This document shows, piece by piece, positions 18,137-28,467 of a DNA stretch of 64,000 nucleotides (within the stretch, counting starts at the first letter, position 1; each line of letters begins with the position of its first letter). A model generated the notes under the pieces. That model ran no database searches. It was given only the letters and a program-made list of their open reading frames with translations, and had not been told where the DNA came from. Origin of the DNA: Pseudooceanicola marinus (GTDB lineage: Bacteria > Pseudomonadota > Alphaproteobacteria > Rhodobacterales > Rhodobacteraceae); the NCBI RefSeq assembly GCF_020177265.1, contig NZ_JAIVMC010000001.1, positions 620,001 through 684,000 on the forward strand, written 5' to 3'. The translations under genes and the position numbers were made by a program.

Positions 18137-20302
18137 TCAATCCGAGGAGTTGACGGGCCCGAAGCCGTCACCCTTGCCACGCCAGACAGCGCGGATGTCC
18201 CAGCGAGGCCGCTCCAGCGCCGCGCGGCGCAGGGCTTCGGTGTTCCACAAACGCGCCCCGCTCCGCTCCCGCGCCGTGACGACGCGACTGTCAGCGCCCA
18301 TGCCCAGGACTGCCACCGAACCGGTTCGCCGGAGGCGCGCGGGATCGTAGATGTCGCAGCCCGACGCGTCCGGAGCCTCCGCAGAGGGCACGTTCAGCAC
18401 CAGGATCTCTCCGGCCCCACAGGGACCTTCGGCCGCCGCCGCCCGCTTGCCGGTCGCATGGCGGATCCCAGGTGGTGCCGACCAGCGCGCCGCAGCGTCC
18501 TCCTGCGGGGCGGCATCGCCATCATTCTCCAGCCAGACCCGGGCGGCGAAGCTTTCCGAGCGTTCACGGGATAGCGCCCGTCCCGCCTCCGTCAGCACGC
18601 CGACCAAACCGCCGGTTTCCGCGATCAGGACCTGGGGCCGCTCCGCCCGGACCCACAGCAGCGCCGCCAGCGCCATCGGCGCCAGGCCGAGCCATCGCCC
18701 GCGCCCGACCCAGAGCATGACTGTCAGCGCCCCGAGCGCCAGCAGCGGCAGCGTTGCCGGGGGCGGCGTGGGGACGGTGCCGCGCGCGCCCTCCAGCCCG
18801 GCGACCATCTGTGCCACCCAGAGGATCCAGTCGAGGCCCCAGCCCATGACGAGGAGCGGCAGCGCCTCCAACCCCAGGGGCATGAGCAGGACCGCGATCA
18901 GCGCCGCCGGCATGACGAAGGTGCCCATGATCGGCACCGACAGAAGGTTGGCGATCAGCCCGTAGTGCGCCACCTGGTTGAACTGTGCCGCCGCCACCGG
19001 CGCCGTGGCCAGCCCCGCGACCGCCGAGGAGAGCACCAGGGTGATCGCCCGGCCCTTCCAGCCGCGTCCCGGCCAGTCGCGACCCTTAAGCAGGGAGAAG
19101 ACCCAGACCAGCGACAGGGTGGCGGCAAAGGACATCTGGAAGCCCGGCGACAAGAGCGCCTCCGGCCGAAGCCCCAGCACCACCAGCGCCGCCAGGGCCA
19201 CGGCCCGCAGGGTCAGTGCCCGGCGGAGCGCCATGGCGGCGACCAGCGCCACGGCGACCATGACGAAGGCCCGTTCCGTGGCGATCGAACCGCCCGACAG
19301 CGCCAAGTAGACACAGGCCACCGCCAGCGCCGCAGCCGCCGCCATGCTGCGCACCGGCCAGTAGAGCGCGGCATGGCGCGACAGCACCAGCACCCTCCGC
19401 ACCGCCATGAAGACGAACCCCGTCAACAGCCCCATGTGCAGACCCGAGATCGCCAGCAGGTGTGCCAGGTTCGACACCCGCAGATCCTGCAACGTTTCCT
19501 GGCCCATGGCCGAGCGGTCGCCGGCGGTGATGGCGGCGGCAAAGGCCCCCGTCTCGCCCGGAAGCCGCGCCCGGAAAGCCGCCGAGATGGCCATGCGCGC
19601 ACGAAAGACCCGCGCCTCGCCTGGTTCCGGCGGGGCGACGGACAACAGCGGGACGCGGGTATAGCCGACGCCGCCGAGGCGCTGGAACCAGGCATGACGA
19701 CGGAAGTCGAAGCCGCCGGGTTCCACCGGACCGCCGGGCGGCGAGAGAAAGGCCGTGGTCATCACCCGTGCGCCGGGGCGCGGCAGGGTGCCCTCGGGCC
19801 CGTGCAGGGAAATCCGAACCCGCGCCGGTATCTCCTCCGGCGCCATGCGGTCCAGCCTGACCCGATCCAGCGTCAGCCGGGGCGCATCGGAGGCGGAACG
19901 GTCAATCCCGACGATGCGACCCTCCACAGGCCCGTAGTAGCGCCAGCCCAGGACCGGCCCGGCGACCGTCTGCGCCCGGACCGAGGCCAGCGCCACGCCC
20001 CCCGCCAGTAGGGCCAGCCCGAAACAGGCCGGCTGCAGCAGGGCACGGCCGCGACGGCCCGCCCGGATCCCGAGAAGACAGAGCACCGCCGCCAGCGCCC
20101 AGAGGCCTGCGCGCAGACCCGGCGCGGGTTCGATCCGCAGGGCGAAATAGGCCCCGATCCCGCAGGCAAGGGCCACCGGCGCCCAGTGAAACAGGTGCCC
20201 GCGCTGCGCCAGGGCTGCGCCGCTGAGGATTTCGCCAAGCTGCCGCACTTGTCTCGCCTCCGGCCCACCGATAGACAATGCCCGGAACGCTACACAGCGC
20301 AT
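18137..20302 (-). CDS. comEC: ComEC/Rec2 family DNA-uptake channel protein
   Basis: This 721-residue polytopic membrane protein has an N-terminal DUF4131-like region (about residues 40-230) and a competence domain with the hallmark 'VSNLAHLLAISGLHMGLLTGFVFMAVRR', followed by several more membrane helices. ComEC is the channel that passes single-stranded DNA across the inner membrane. The C-terminal ~180 residues lack a HxHxDH metallo-beta-lactamase motif, so the nuclease-like domain is degenerate. Its start lies only 27 bases from the divergent gltX start. Confidence 0.88.
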   Translation of the reverse strand: MRCVAFRALSIGGPEARQVRQLGEILSGAALAQRGHLFHWAPVALACGIGAYFALRIEPAPGLRAGLWALAAVLCLLGIRAGRRGRALLQPACFGLALLAGGVALASVRAQTVAGPVLGWRYYGPVEGRIVGIDRSASDAPRLTLDRVRLDRMAPEEIPARVRISLHGPEGTLPRPGARVMTTAFLSPPGGPVEPGGFDFRRHAWFQRLGGVGYTRVPLLSVAPPEPGEARVFRARMAISAAFRARLPGETGAFAAAITAGDRSAMGQETLQDLRVSNLAHLLAISGLHMGLLTGFVFMAVRRVLVLSRHAALYWPVRSMAAAAALAVACVYLALSGGSIATERAFVMVAVALVAAMALRRALTLRAVALAALVVLGLRPEALLSPGFQMSFAATLSLVWVFSLLKGRDWPGRGWKGRAITLVLSSAVAGLATAPVAAAQFNQVAHYGLIANLLSVPIMGTFVMPAALIAVLLMPLGLEALPLLVMGWGLDWILWVAQMVAGLEGARGTVPTPPPATLPLLALGALTVMLWVGRGRWLGLAPMALAALLWVRAERPQVLIAETGGLVGVLTEAGRALSRERSESFAARVWLENDGDAAPQEDAAARWSAPPGIRHATGKRAAAAEGPCGAGEILVLNVPSAEAPDASGCDIYDPARLRRTGSVAVLGMGADSRVVTARERSGARLWNTEALRRAALERPRWDIRAVWRGKGDGFGPVNSSD

Positions 20303-20329
20303 GGTTAATCAAACGTTAGGATCGTCGTC

Positions 20330-21739
20330 TTGTCCGACCAGATCGTCACCCGCTTTGCCCCTTCGCCCACGGGTTTCCTGCACATCGGCGGCGCGCGTAC
20401 CGCGCTGTTCAACTGGCTTTACGCCCGCGGTCGCGGCGGCAAATTCCTGCTGCGGATCGAGGACACGGACCGCGCCCGCTCGACCCCCGAGGCGACCCAG
20501 GCGATCATCGACGGCATGACCTGGCTGGGTCTGGACCACGACGGCGAGATCGTCAGCCAGTTCGACCGCGCCGACCGCCACCGCGAGGTGGCGCTGGAGA
20601 TGCTGGAGAAGGGCCAGGCCTACAAGTGCTTCTCCACCCAGGAGGAGATCGAGGCCTTTCGCGAGGCGGCCCGGGCCGAGAAACGCTCCACCCTGTTCCA
20701 GAGCCCCTGGCGCGATGCCGATCCGGCCACGCACCCGGACGCGCCCTACGTCATCCGCCTGAAGACCCCGCTGGACGGCCAAACGGTGATCGACGACCAG
20801 GTGCAGGGGCCAGTGAAGATCCGCAACGATCAGCTGGACGACATGATCCTTCTGCGCTCGGACGGCACGCCGGTCTACATGCTGGCGGTGGTCGTGGATG
20901 ACCACGACATGGGCGTCAACACGGTGATCCGGGGCGATGACCACCTGAACAACGCCGCCCGCCAGATGGGCATCTACACCGCCATGGGATGGCCCCTGCC
21001 GACCTATGCCCATATCCCGCTGATCCACGGCCCAGACGGCAAGAAACTGTCGAAGCGCCACGGCGCACTGGGCGTCGAGGAATACCGCGATATGGGTTAC
21101 CCGGCCGCGGGCGTTCGCAACTACCTGGCCCGCCTCGGCTGGTCCCACGGCGACGACGAATTCTTCACCGATGCCCAAGCGATGGAGTGGTTCGGCTTCG
21201 ACGGGATGAACAAGGCACCGGCCCGGTTCGACTTCAAGAAACTGGCCAATATCTGCGGTCAGCATATTGCCGCAGCGGAAGATGCTGCACTGCTGCAAGA
21301 ACTGCAGGGTTTCCTGGCCGCCACCGGGGCCGAACCTCTGACGGAACAAAAATTTTACCTTCTGGAACAGGCCATGCCCTTCCTGAAGGAGCGAGCCAAG
21401 ACCTTCCCCGAACTCCTTGAAAAGGCTCATTTCTGCCTGGCAGAACGCCCCCTGGAGATCGAGGAGAAAGCGGCCAAGAACCTGGACGCAGTATCCATCG
21501 GTATACTGACTGAATTGACGCCGCACTTGCAAAGTGCTAGCTGGACCCGTCAGGATCTGGAGGGGATACTGACCGTATTCGCCGAGGATCGTGAGATGAA
21601 ATTCGGCCAGCTGGCAGCGCCCCTGCGCGCAGCCCTGGCCGGGCGCACCGCAACCCCGAGCGTCTATGACATGATGCTGGTTCTGGGCCAGGAGGAAACG
21701 GTCCTCCGGCTGCAGGATGCCAGCAAAGGTGCCGATTAA
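20330..21739 (+). CDS. gltX: Glutamate-tRNA ligase
   Basis: A class I aminoacyl-tRNA synthetase of 469 residues, with the HIGH-type motif in '[13 protein letters not shown]' (residues 11-23) and the KMSKS counterpart 'KKLSKRHG' near residue 240. The start is a TTG at 20330: '[15 protein letters not shown]' aligns with family N-termini and no ATG fits. The 27-bp gap to comEC must hold both starts, so the promoter probably lies within comEC. Confidence 0.95.
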   Translation: MSDQIVTRFAPSPTGFLHIGGARTALFNWLYARGRGGKFLLRIEDTDRARSTPEATQAIIDGMTWLGLDHDGEIVSQFDRADRHREVALEMLEKGQAYKCFSTQEEIEAFREAARAEKRSTLFQSPWRDADPATHPDAPYVIRLKTPLDGQTVIDDQVQGPVKIRNDQLDDMILLRSDGTPVYMLAVVVDDHDMGVNTVIRGDDHLNNAARQMGIYTAMGWPLPTYAHIPLIHGPDGKKLSKRHGALGVEEYRDMGYPAAGVRNYLARLGWSHGDDEFFTDAQAMEWFGFDGMNKAPARFDFKKLANICGQHIAAAEDAALLQELQGFLAATGAEPLTEQKFYLLEQAMPFLKERAKTFPELLEKAHFCLAERPLEIEEKAAKNLDAVSIGILTELTPHLQSASWTRQDLEGILTVFAEDREMKFGQLAAPLRAALAGRTATPSVYDMMLVLGQEETVLRLQDASKGAD

Positions 21740-21822
21740 CCCTTCGTTGAGAAGCACCGTGAAAAGAAGGGGCGCCGGGCGGCTGACGCGGGCCGGTGCG
21801 GGAACAGAGGAAGGGATATATA

Positions 21823-23118
21823 ATGTCTGAACCTACCAAGACGGCGACTCTGACTGTCGACGGCCAAAGCTACGAATTCCCGGTGCTTTCGCCCTCCGCC
21901 GGACCCGATGTCATCGACATCCGCAAGCTTTACGGCACCACGGGCATGTTCACCTATGACCCGAGCTTCACCTCCACCGCGTCCTGCGACTCCACCATCA
22001 CCTACATCGACGGTGAAAAGGGTGAGCTGCTGCACCGCGGCTATCCGATCGACCAGCTGGCCTCGAAGTCGCATTACCTCGAAGTCTGCTACCTGCTGCT
22101 CTACGGCGCGCTGCCCGATGCCGCCCAGCTGGAAGATTTCGAAAGCCGCGTCACCAAGCACACCATGGTGCATGAACAGATGCACCGCTTCTTCACCGGC
22201 TTCCGCCGCGACGCGCACCCGATGGCCATCATGGTCGGCGTCGTCGGTGCCATGTCCGCCTTCTACCATGACAGCACCGACATCAACGATCCCTGGCAGC
22301 GCGAGGTCGCCTCGATCCGCCTGATCGCCAAGATGCCGACCATCGCCGCCATGGCCTACAAGTACACGATCGGCCAGCCCTTCGTGTATCCGCGCAACGA
22401 CCTGGACTATGCGTCCAACTTCCTGCGCATGTGCTTTGCCGTTCCGGCCGAGGACTATCAGGTGAACCCGATCCTGGCCCGCGCCATGGACCGTATCTTC
22501 ACCCTGCATGCGGACCACGAGCAGAACGCCTCGACCTCGACCGTGCGTCTGGCGTCGTCCTCGGGTGCGAACCCGTTTGCTTGCATCGCCGCCGGCATCG
22601 CCTGCCTCTGGGGCCCCGCCCACGGTGGCGCCAACCAGGCCTGCCTGGAGATGCTGAAAGAAATCGGCACCCCCGATCGCATCCCCGAGTTCATTGCCCG
22701 CGCCAAGGACAAGAACGACCCGTTCCGCCTGATGGGCTTCGGCCACCGCGTCTACAAGAACTTCGATCCCCGCGCGACGGTGATGAAGGAATCCGCCGAC
22801 GAGGTGCTGGAACTGCTGGGCGTCGAGGACAACCCGATCCTGGCTACCGCCAAGGAACTGGAAAAGCAGGCCCTCGCCGATCCCTACTTCGCCGAGAAGA
22901 AGCTGTTCCCGAACGTCGATTTCTATTCCGGCGTCATCCTGGAGGCCATGGGCTTCCCCACCTCGATGTTCACCCCGATCTTCGCCCTGTCGCGGACCGT
23001 CGGCTGGATCTCGCAGTGGAAGGAACAGATCGAGGATCCGGGCATGCGCATCGGTCGTCCGCGTCAGCTTTACGTTGGCGAGACCGCACGCGACTACGTG
23101 GATGTCGAGAACCGCTGA
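21823..23118 (+). CDS. gltA: Citrate synthase
   Basis: The enzyme condenses oxaloacetate and acetyl-CoA at the entry of the TCA cycle. It is a 431-residue hexameric-type (type II) enzyme. Catalytic His residues are in '[16 protein letters not shown]' and '[14 protein letters not shown]', the catalytic Asp is in '[14 protein letters not shown]', and the acetyl-CoA segment '[16 protein letters not shown]' is present. The ATG at 21823 follows GAGGAAGGGATATATA. It ends before a strong two-way terminator. Confidence 0.97.
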   Translation: MSEPTKTATLTVDGQSYEFPVLSPSAGPDVIDIRKLYGTTGMFTYDPSFTSTASCDSTITYIDGEKGELLHRGYPIDQLASKSHYLEVCYLLLYGALPDAAQLEDFESRVTKHTMVHEQMHRFFTGFRRDAHPMAIMVGVVGAMSAFYHDSTDINDPWQREVASIRLIAKMPTIAAMAYKYTIGQPFVYPRNDLDYASNFLRMCFAVPAEDYQVNPILARAMDRIFTLHADHEQNASTSTVRLASSSGANPFACIAAGIACLWGPAHGGANQACLEMLKEIGTPDRIPEFIARAKDKNDPFRLMGFGHRVYKNFDPRATVMKESADEVLELLGVEDNPILATAKELEKQALADPYFAEKKLFPNVDFYSGVILEAMGFPTSMFTPIFALSRTVGWISQWKEQIEDPGMRIGRPRQLYVGETARDYVDVENR

Positions 23119-23140
23119 GCGGCGGATCTTGCGAGATGCG

Positions 23141-23171
23141 AAAGGGCGGCTCCTCGGAGCCGCCCTTTTCC
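23141..23171. terminator. Bidirectional terminator between gltA and MFS gene
   Basis: A 13-bp perfect stem (AAAGGGCGGCTCC / GGAGCCGCCCTTT) with loop TC is followed by a T. It serves gltA on the plus strand and the convergent transporter gene on the minus strand. Confidence 0.9.
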
Positions 23172-23196
23172 GTTTGTCGCCGGGTGCTGTGCCGGA

Positions 23197-24411
23197 TCAG
23201 ACCGCATCGCCCATGGCACGCGGGTTCACCGCGACCAGAGCCGCCATCGCGGCCATGACCACGGCCACCGCCAGCAAGGCCAGAGGCAGCGACGTCAGCG
23301 CCAAGAGGCCGCTGGCGAAGATCACGCCGATGGCATTGGCCGTCCGGATCATGGCAAAAGCCTCCGCGCGGCGGTGCCGGGGCACCAGGCGGTCGACGAC
23401 CAGCATGTAGGTCGTCCCGAGGGGCGGCAACACCGCGCCGACCAGCATGGCGCCCAGGATGGTCAGGGGCAGGGACAGGCCCGCGGCCACCAGCCCGATG
23501 CCCGCCGCCATGACGCAGAGCTGGGCCACCACCACCGGATGCCGCGCCATGCGGTTCCGGAAACTGACCCAGAGCCCGCCGCAAACCGACGCCGCACAGA
23601 GCGGCACGGTAAACAGCACGGCCATGGTCGGCGCCTGCTCGAACCGCAGGGCCAGGGCCACCGCCCCCACCTCCAGCGCCGCCACCGTCGCCCCGCCGGC
23701 CGCCGCGCAGGCCAGCCACAGCTGGACCCGCCCGGTCAGCAACCGCGCGCCGCCCTCGGGCATCTCGGGCGTCTCGACCTCGACGTTGGGCACCAGCAGC
23801 GCCGGCAGCGCGCCGGCCAGGGTCAGCGCCAGCACCGCCCAGACCGGGTCGATCGCCCCCAAGGCCGAGGCCGCGACGGGACCGGTGACAAAGGTCAGCT
23901 CGTTCAGGGTCGAGGCAATGCCGAGCGCCCGGGGGAAACGCGTCTCGGGCACCAGGCTGCCCAGCAGGGCCCGCAGGTAGCCATAGGCCGCGCCGTTCAC
24001 CGCCCCTGCCGGCACCGCCAGCAGGATCAGCCACAGGAAGGGCGCGCCGGTCAGGGCCAGCGCGGTCACACCGGCGAAGGCCAGGGTCCGCGCCAGGATC
24101 AGCCAGCGGATTACCCGGACGGGCGACAGGTGCGCCGTGGCCCGGGTGATCGGCACGGCACAGAGGATCTGCGCCACGGTCATGACCATCATCATCGCCG
24201 CGCCCCCCTGAGCCGCGCCGGTCAGCGACAGCGACAACAGGCCGAAGGCCACCGGGGCGGCCGCCTGGGGCATCAGCAGCATCGACGAGGCCCCGAACCA
24301 GCCTATCAGCGGCCAGTCGGGGCGCCGCCCCCCCTGCCCCGCAGCGGTCTGCGTCCGGTCCTGGCCATCCGCCTGCGGACCCGTTTCGACCTGCGGGGAA
24401 TGTCGTTCCAT
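23197..24411 (-). CDS. Major facilitator superfamily transporter
   Basis: The 404-residue membrane protein has about twelve hydrophobic segments after a hydrophilic N-terminus of ~30 residues, for example 'LILARTLAFAGVTALALTGAPFLWLILLAV' and 'LALLAVAVVMAAMAALVAV'. The first half contains 'SPVRVIRWLILART', a form of the MFS loop 2-3 motif. The substrate is unknown; drug or metabolite export is typical. It is convergent with gltA. Confidence 0.85.
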   Translation of the reverse strand: MERHSPQVETGPQADGQDRTQTAAGQGGRRPDWPLIGWFGASSMLLMPQAAAPVAFGLLSLSLTGAAQGGAAMMMVMTVAQILCAVPITRATAHLSPVRVIRWLILARTLAFAGVTALALTGAPFLWLILLAVPAGAVNGAAYGYLRALLGSLVPETRFPRALGIASTLNELTFVTGPVAASALGAIDPVWAVLALTLAGALPALLVPNVEVETPEMPEGGARLLTGRVQLWLACAAAGGATVAALEVGAVALALRFEQAPTMAVLFTVPLCAASVCGGLWVSFRNRMARHPVVVAQLCVMAAGIGLVAAGLSLPLTILGAMLVGAVLPPLGTTYMLVVDRLVPRHRRAEAFAMIRTANAIGVIFASGLLALTSLPLALLAVAVVMAAMAALVAVNPRAMGDAV

Positions 24412-24510
24412 TGGCGTCAGCTCCGTTGCCCAGGGCGAACGCGAAAAGGGCGCCCTCCGGCGCCCCTGCTATCCTTCCCCGACGACAAGTGCCAGAGGCC
24501 GTCGCCGGTC

Positions 24511-25290
24511 TCAGCGGCCCTCGAAATGCGGCGGGCGCTTTTCCAGGAAGGCCACCACGCCCTCGCGGAAATCGCGGCTTTGGCCGCAGCGGCCCTGGGC
24601 CTTGCCCTCGGCGTCCAGCTGGCCGTCCAGATCCGGCTGTTCCCAGGATCCACGGATCAGCGCCTTGACCTCGGCGTAGCTGGCCGTCGGTCCCTGGGCC
24701 AGATGCGCCGCGCGTGCCTTCCAGGTCGCCTCGAAGGCGTCATCGGGCACGGCCTCCCAGATCATGCCCCAGGCATCGGCCTGGGCGGCGGTGATCTTCT
24801 CGGCGAAAAGGGCGGCGCCCATGGCCTTCTGGCTGCCGATGGTGCGCGGCAGGAAATAGGTGCCGCCGGCGTCGGGCACCAGACCGATACGGGTGAAGGC
24901 CTGCAGGAAATAGGCGCTTTCGGTGGCGATCACCACGTCGGCACAAAGCGCCAGGTTGGCCCCGGCCCCGGCCGCCGCCCCGTTGACCGCGCTGATCGTC
25001 GGGATCGGGCAATCGACGATGGCCTTCAGCATCGGCACGTATTCCTCGCGCAGCGTGCGTTCCATGTCGGGCAGCGCGGCGGAGGCCCGGTCGCTCAGGT
25101 CCTGGCCCGAACAGAAGGCCCGCCCGTCGGCGGTCAGCACCAACACCCGGGCCTTGCCCCCGGCCTCGCGCACCGCATCCGCTATCTCGGCGCGCATGCG
25201 GGTGTTCAGGGCGTTCATCACATCGGGGCGGTTCAGCCGCAATACGGCGATGCCGTCCTCGATCTCCAGCGTGATCGTCTCATAGCTCAC
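24511..25290 (-). CDS. Enoyl-CoA hydratase/isomerase family protein, PaaG-like
   Basis: From a GTG at 25290 with a perfect GGAGGAGG site six bases upstream, the crotonase-fold protein has 259 residues. 'NRPDVMNALNTRM', 'RAFCSGQDLSDR', 'ISAVNGAAAGAGANLALCADVVIA' and 'FTRIGLVPDAGGTYFLPR' match PaaG, which isomerises the epoxide of phenylacetyl-CoA. No other paa genes are in view, so the substrate could be another enoyl-CoA. It lies 75 bp downstream of ccmH. Confidence 0.8.
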   Translation of the reverse strand: MSYETITLEIEDGIAVLRLNRPDVMNALNTRMRAEIADAVREAGGKARVLVLTADGRAFCSGQDLSDRASAALPDMERTLREEYVPMLKAIVDCPIPTISAVNGAAAGAGANLALCADVVIATESAYFLQAFTRIGLVPDAGGTYFLPRTIGSQKAMGAALFAEKITAAQADAWGMIWEAVPDDAFEATWKARAAHLAQGPTASYAEVKALIRGSWEQPDLDGQLDAEGKAQGRCGQSRDFREGVVAFLEKRPPHFEGR

Positions 25291-25365
25291 GGCGTGGCCT
25301 CCTCCAGTCTTCCGTTGGCCCAACAGAAGACGAAGGCGGCCCCGCCGTCAAAGGGGAACATCACG

Positions 25366-25845
25366 TCAGTTCTTCAGAATTTCCTTCAGCCGGGCCTCTT
25401 CCTCCGCCGAAAGCGTGTCGGCCTCGCCCGCCGCGCGTGCGCGACCGCGCCGGCGGATATAGCCCAGGCCGATGCCCCCCCCCAGCAGGAGCATGGCCGG
25501 CCCCGCCAGCCACAGAACCAGGTTCGAGCCCCCCGCGCGGGGCTGCAAAAGAACATATTCGCCGTAGCGGGCAACGATGAAATCAACGACCTCCTCGTCG
25601 CTGTCCCCAGCCACCAGGCGTTCGCGCACCAGCAGGCGCAGATCGCGGGCCAGGTCGGCGTTGCTGTCGTCGATATTCTCGTTCCGGCAGACCAGGCAGC
25701 GCAGCCCGGTGGAGATGTCCCGCGCGCGTTCCTCCAGTGCGGGATCCTCCAGGATCTCGTCCGGTTGCACGGCCTGGGCGGGCAATGCCAGCGCCAGCAG
25801 CGACAGGCAGAGGAGCGCCCGCAGGGGTTGCACGATCCGTCTCAT
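25366..25845 (-). CDS. ccmH: Cytochrome c maturation protein CcmH
   Basis: CcmH is part of the System I haem lyase that attaches haem to apocytochromes c. The 159-residue protein has a signal peptide ending near residue 25 ('ALALPAQA'), the redox motif LRCLVC ('GLRCLVCRNENIDDSNADLA'), a helical region, one transmembrane helix near residue 105-125 and a short cytoplasmic tail. The start overlaps the ccmF stop by four bases (ATGA), giving translational coupling. Confidence 0.94.
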   Translation of the reverse strand: MRRIVQPLRALLCLSLLALALPAQAVQPDEILEDPALEERARDISTGLRCLVCRNENIDDSNADLARDLRLLVRERLVAGDSDEEVVDFIVARYGEYVLLQPRAGGSNLVLWLAGPAMLLLGGGIGLGYIRRRGRARAAGEADTLSAEEEARLKEILKN

Positions 25846-27809
25846 TCCGCCGGCACCCCCTGCTGCACGCGGGCCTGTTTCGCCGCGCCTGCCGCAACCC
25901 GGTAGCGTCGGTCGCTGAGGGACAGAGCGCCGCCCAGGGCCATCAGGAGGGCCCCGCCCCAGATCCAGTTTGCCAGCGGTTTGACGTAGCTGCGCATGGC
26001 CCAGCCCCCGCCCTGCTGCGGATCACCAAGGGCGATGTAGATATCGCGCAGGAATCCGTTGTCCAGCGCCGCCTCGGTCGTCGGCATCCCGGCCACCGGG
26101 TAGACGCGTTTTTCCGGATGCATCGTCCCGATCTCGCGCCCGTCCTTCGACAGCCGCACGTCGGCCATGGTGGAGACGTAGTTCGGTCCCTGCACCTGGT
26201 TCACCGCCTCCAGCGTGATCTCGTAGCCCGACAATTCGACCGTGTCGCCGATCTGTACCACGCGGATGTCCTCGCTCTGCCAGGCCAGCATGCCGGCGAT
26301 CCCGGCCATGGTCACGCCCAGCCCGGCATGGGCGACGACCCGACCCCAGTCGGCGCGCGGCAGCCGCCCCAGGCGGGCAAAGCCGCTGTTACCCGTACGG
26401 CTCCACAGGTCGACGACACTGCCGGCAACCAGCCAGGTGCCCAGCATCAGACCGACGGGACCAAGGGCCGAGCGCCCCTCTTCCATCGCCCAGATCAGTG
26501 CGCCCACGGCCACCGCCAGCACCGCCGCCGGCACCAGCTTGCGCGCGATCCGACCCAGCTTGGCCCGTTTCCACGGCAGCATGGCGCCGAGCGGCAGGAT
26601 GACCCCCAGGGCCACCATGAAGGGAGTGAAAGCCATGTTGAAGAAGGGCGCGCCGACCGACAGCTTCCGATCAAAGGCCATCTCCGACACCAGCGGCCAG
26701 ATCGTGCCCACGAAGACCACGAAGGCCGCGACGCCCAGCAGGATGTTGTTGAACACCAGCGCGGATTCGCGGCTGATCAGGCCGAAGACCCCCTTCGACG
26801 CCATGATCTCGGACCGGGCCGCGAAGAGGGTCAGCCCGCCCCCCATGAAGGCCGCGGTGATCGCCAGCAGGAAGACGCCGCGTTCCGGGTCGGTGGCGAA
26901 GGCATGGACCGAGGTGATGATGCCCGAGCGGGTGATGAAGGCGCCGATCAGGGAGAAGCCGAAAGCGATGATCGCCAGCAGGATGGTCCAGCTTTTGAGG
27001 CTCTCGCGTTTTTCCACCACGATGGCCGAATGCAGCAGTGCAGCGGCCACCAGCCAGGGCATGAACGAGGCGTTTTCCACCGGATCCCAGAACCAGAAGC
27101 CGCCCCAGCCCAGCTCGTAATAGGCCCACCAGGAGCCGAGCGCGATGCCGATGGTCAGGAAGACCCAGGCGGCCAGCGTCCAGGGCCGCACCCAGCGACC
27201 CCAGGCGGCGTCGACCCGGCCTTCCAGCAGCGCGGCGATGGCAAAGCTGAAGGACATAGAAAGGCCCACGTAGCCCAGGTAGAGGAAGGGCGGATGGAAG
27301 GCGAGGCCCGGGTCCTGCAGCAGCGGGTTCAGATCCTGCCCGTCGAAGGGCGGCACCGCAAGGCGCAGGAAGGGGTTCGAGGTGAACAGCAGGAAGGCCA
27401 GGAAGGCCGCGCCGATCATCCCCTGGACCCCCAGCACCCGCGCCCGCAAGCTGGGCGGCAGGTTCGTCCCGAAAAGCGCCGCCGCACCGCCGAACAGCGC
27501 TACGATCAGGATCCACAGCAGCATCGAGCCCTCGTGATTCCCCCAAACACCGGTGATTTTGTACAACATCGGCTTGGCGGAATGGCTGTTGGCCCAGACC
27601 AGGCGCAGCGAGAAGTCCGAGGTCACGAAGGCCCATGTCAGCGCGGCGAAGGAGACGCCGACCAACACCGCCTGCACCAGAGCGGCCGGTTCGGCGGCGG
27701 CCATCCAGCCGGGCCAGCGCCTCCAGGCACCGACAAGCGGCACCACCGTCTGGAACAGGGCGACCGCGAAGGCCAGGATGAGGCAGAAGTGACCGAGTTC
27801 AGTAATCAT
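25842..27809 (-). CDS. ccmF: Haem lyase subunit CcmF
   Basis: CcmF receives haem from CcmE and ligates it to apocytochrome c. From the ATG at 27809 it has 655 residues and ~15 membrane helices, with the tryptophan-rich haem-handling motif 'WGGFWFWDPVENASFMPWL' and conserved periplasmic His residues. An in-frame upstream ATG at 27860 would add a hydrophilic, unconserved leader. A promoter-like TTGAGC-N18-TATAAC lies immediately upstream, which would give an almost leaderless message. Confidence 0.95.
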   Translation of the reverse strand: MITELGHFCLILAFAVALFQTVVPLVGAWRRWPGWMAAAEPAALVQAVLVGVSFAALTWAFVTSDFSLRLVWANSHSAKPMLYKITGVWGNHEGSMLLWILIVALFGGAAALFGTNLPPSLRARVLGVQGMIGAAFLAFLLFTSNPFLRLAVPPFDGQDLNPLLQDPGLAFHPPFLYLGYVGLSMSFSFAIAALLEGRVDAAWGRWVRPWTLAAWVFLTIGIALGSWWAYYELGWGGFWFWDPVENASFMPWLVAAALLHSAIVVEKRESLKSWTILLAIIAFGFSLIGAFITRSGIITSVHAFATDPERGVFLLAITAAFMGGGLTLFAARSEIMASKGVFGLISRESALVFNNILLGVAAFVVFVGTIWPLVSEMAFDRKLSVGAPFFNMAFTPFMVALGVILPLGAMLPWKRAKLGRIARKLVPAAVLAVAVGALIWAMEEGRSALGPVGLMLGTWLVAGSVVDLWSRTGNSGFARLGRLPRADWGRVVAHAGLGVTMAGIAGMLAWQSEDIRVVQIGDTVELSGYEITLEAVNQVQGPNYVSTMADVRLSKDGREIGTMHPEKRVYPVAGMPTTEAALDNGFLRDIYIALGDPQQGGGWAMRSYVKPLANWIWGGALLMALGGALSLSDRRYRVAAGAAKQARVQQGVPAE

Positions 27810-27815
27810 GGCCCG

Positions 27816-27845
27816 GTTATAGGGGAAGGGTCCGGGGCGGCTCAA
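27816..27845 (-). promoter_or_regulatory. Candidate ccmF promoter, nearly leaderless
   Basis: On the minus strand TTGAGC (27845-27840) and TATAAC (27821-27816) are 18 bp apart. Only six bases separate the -10 element from the ccmF ATG, so transcription would begin at or next to the start codon. There is no Shine-Dalgarno, consistent with a leaderless message. Confidence 0.5.
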
Positions 27846-27857
27846 TTCAAATGAATG

Positions 27858-27887
27858 CAAAGAGGGCGCGACAGATTTGCCGCGCCC
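27858..27887 (-). terminator. Terminator after the holin gene
   Basis: On the minus strand GGGCGCG pairs with CGCGCCC across a 10-base loop and is followed by TCTTTG. It lies 32 bases past the holin stop and before the ccmF promoter. Confidence 0.6.
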
Positions 27888-27918
27888 CCATTCGACGTGT
27901 TTTCGGCCCCGTGGCCGA

Positions 27919-28467
27919 TCATCCGGCCCGGCGCCAGTCCTCCAGCGCCGGATTGGCCTCCCGGCCCTCTGTCACCGCCGCGTCCCCTGCCCCGGCTGCC
28001 TTCGGATCCAGGCTGCGCAGGTCGCGCAGGTTGGCGACCACCTGCGGAGTCTGTGCCATGGTGCGGGCGATCTCGCGCTGAAACTCCTGCCCTTTCACCT
28101 GGTGCCGCGCCCCGAAATAGAAGCTAACGACAGCGCCAAGAAGCCACCAAAGCGCCTCTGGCACCAGGGCCAAGCCCTGCATGCGTTCCGAGAACCAGAT
28201 CGGGTCGGTCATGGCCGCAACGAAGAGCCCGATCGCCCCCAGGGCCATGGCGGGCCGCGGCAGACGGTTCAGCCCGTCGATCACCCGATCAAACCCCGAG
28301 CGGTTGTCGCGAAACTCGGCCCCGTGCTGAGCCAGCGCCGCCTGGTAGGCGGCCAGGTCACGCTGATCCGTGGCCTCGGCATTGACGCGAAAGACCTCCG
28401 CCGTTTCGCGGATCACGTTGCGACCGCCGCCAAAGATCGCTTCCAAGAACCCGGTGATCAGCCCCAT
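27919..28467 (-). CDS. Gene-transfer-agent type holin (3TM holin family)
   Basis: The 182-residue protein starts 'MGLITGFLEAIFGGGRN', an amphipathic N-terminus typical of the GTA_holin_3TM family. Two membrane helices follow (about 73-92 and 100-119) and then a charged tail. It overlaps the endolysin by ten bases. In Rhodobacter capsulatus an endolysin/holin pair encoded away from the GTA structural cluster is needed for particle release, and I infer the same role. A relic prophage lysis pair is the alternative, but no other phage gene is nearby. Confidence 0.85.
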   Translation of the reverse strand: MGLITGFLEAIFGGGRNVIRETAEVFRVNAEATDQRDLAAYQAALAQHGAEFRDNRSGFDRVIDGLNRLPRPAMALGAIGLFVAAMTDPIWFSERMQGLALVPEALWWLLGAVVSFYFGARHQVKGQEFQREIARTMAQTPQVVANLRDLRSLDPKAAGAGDAAVTEGREANPALEDWRRAG

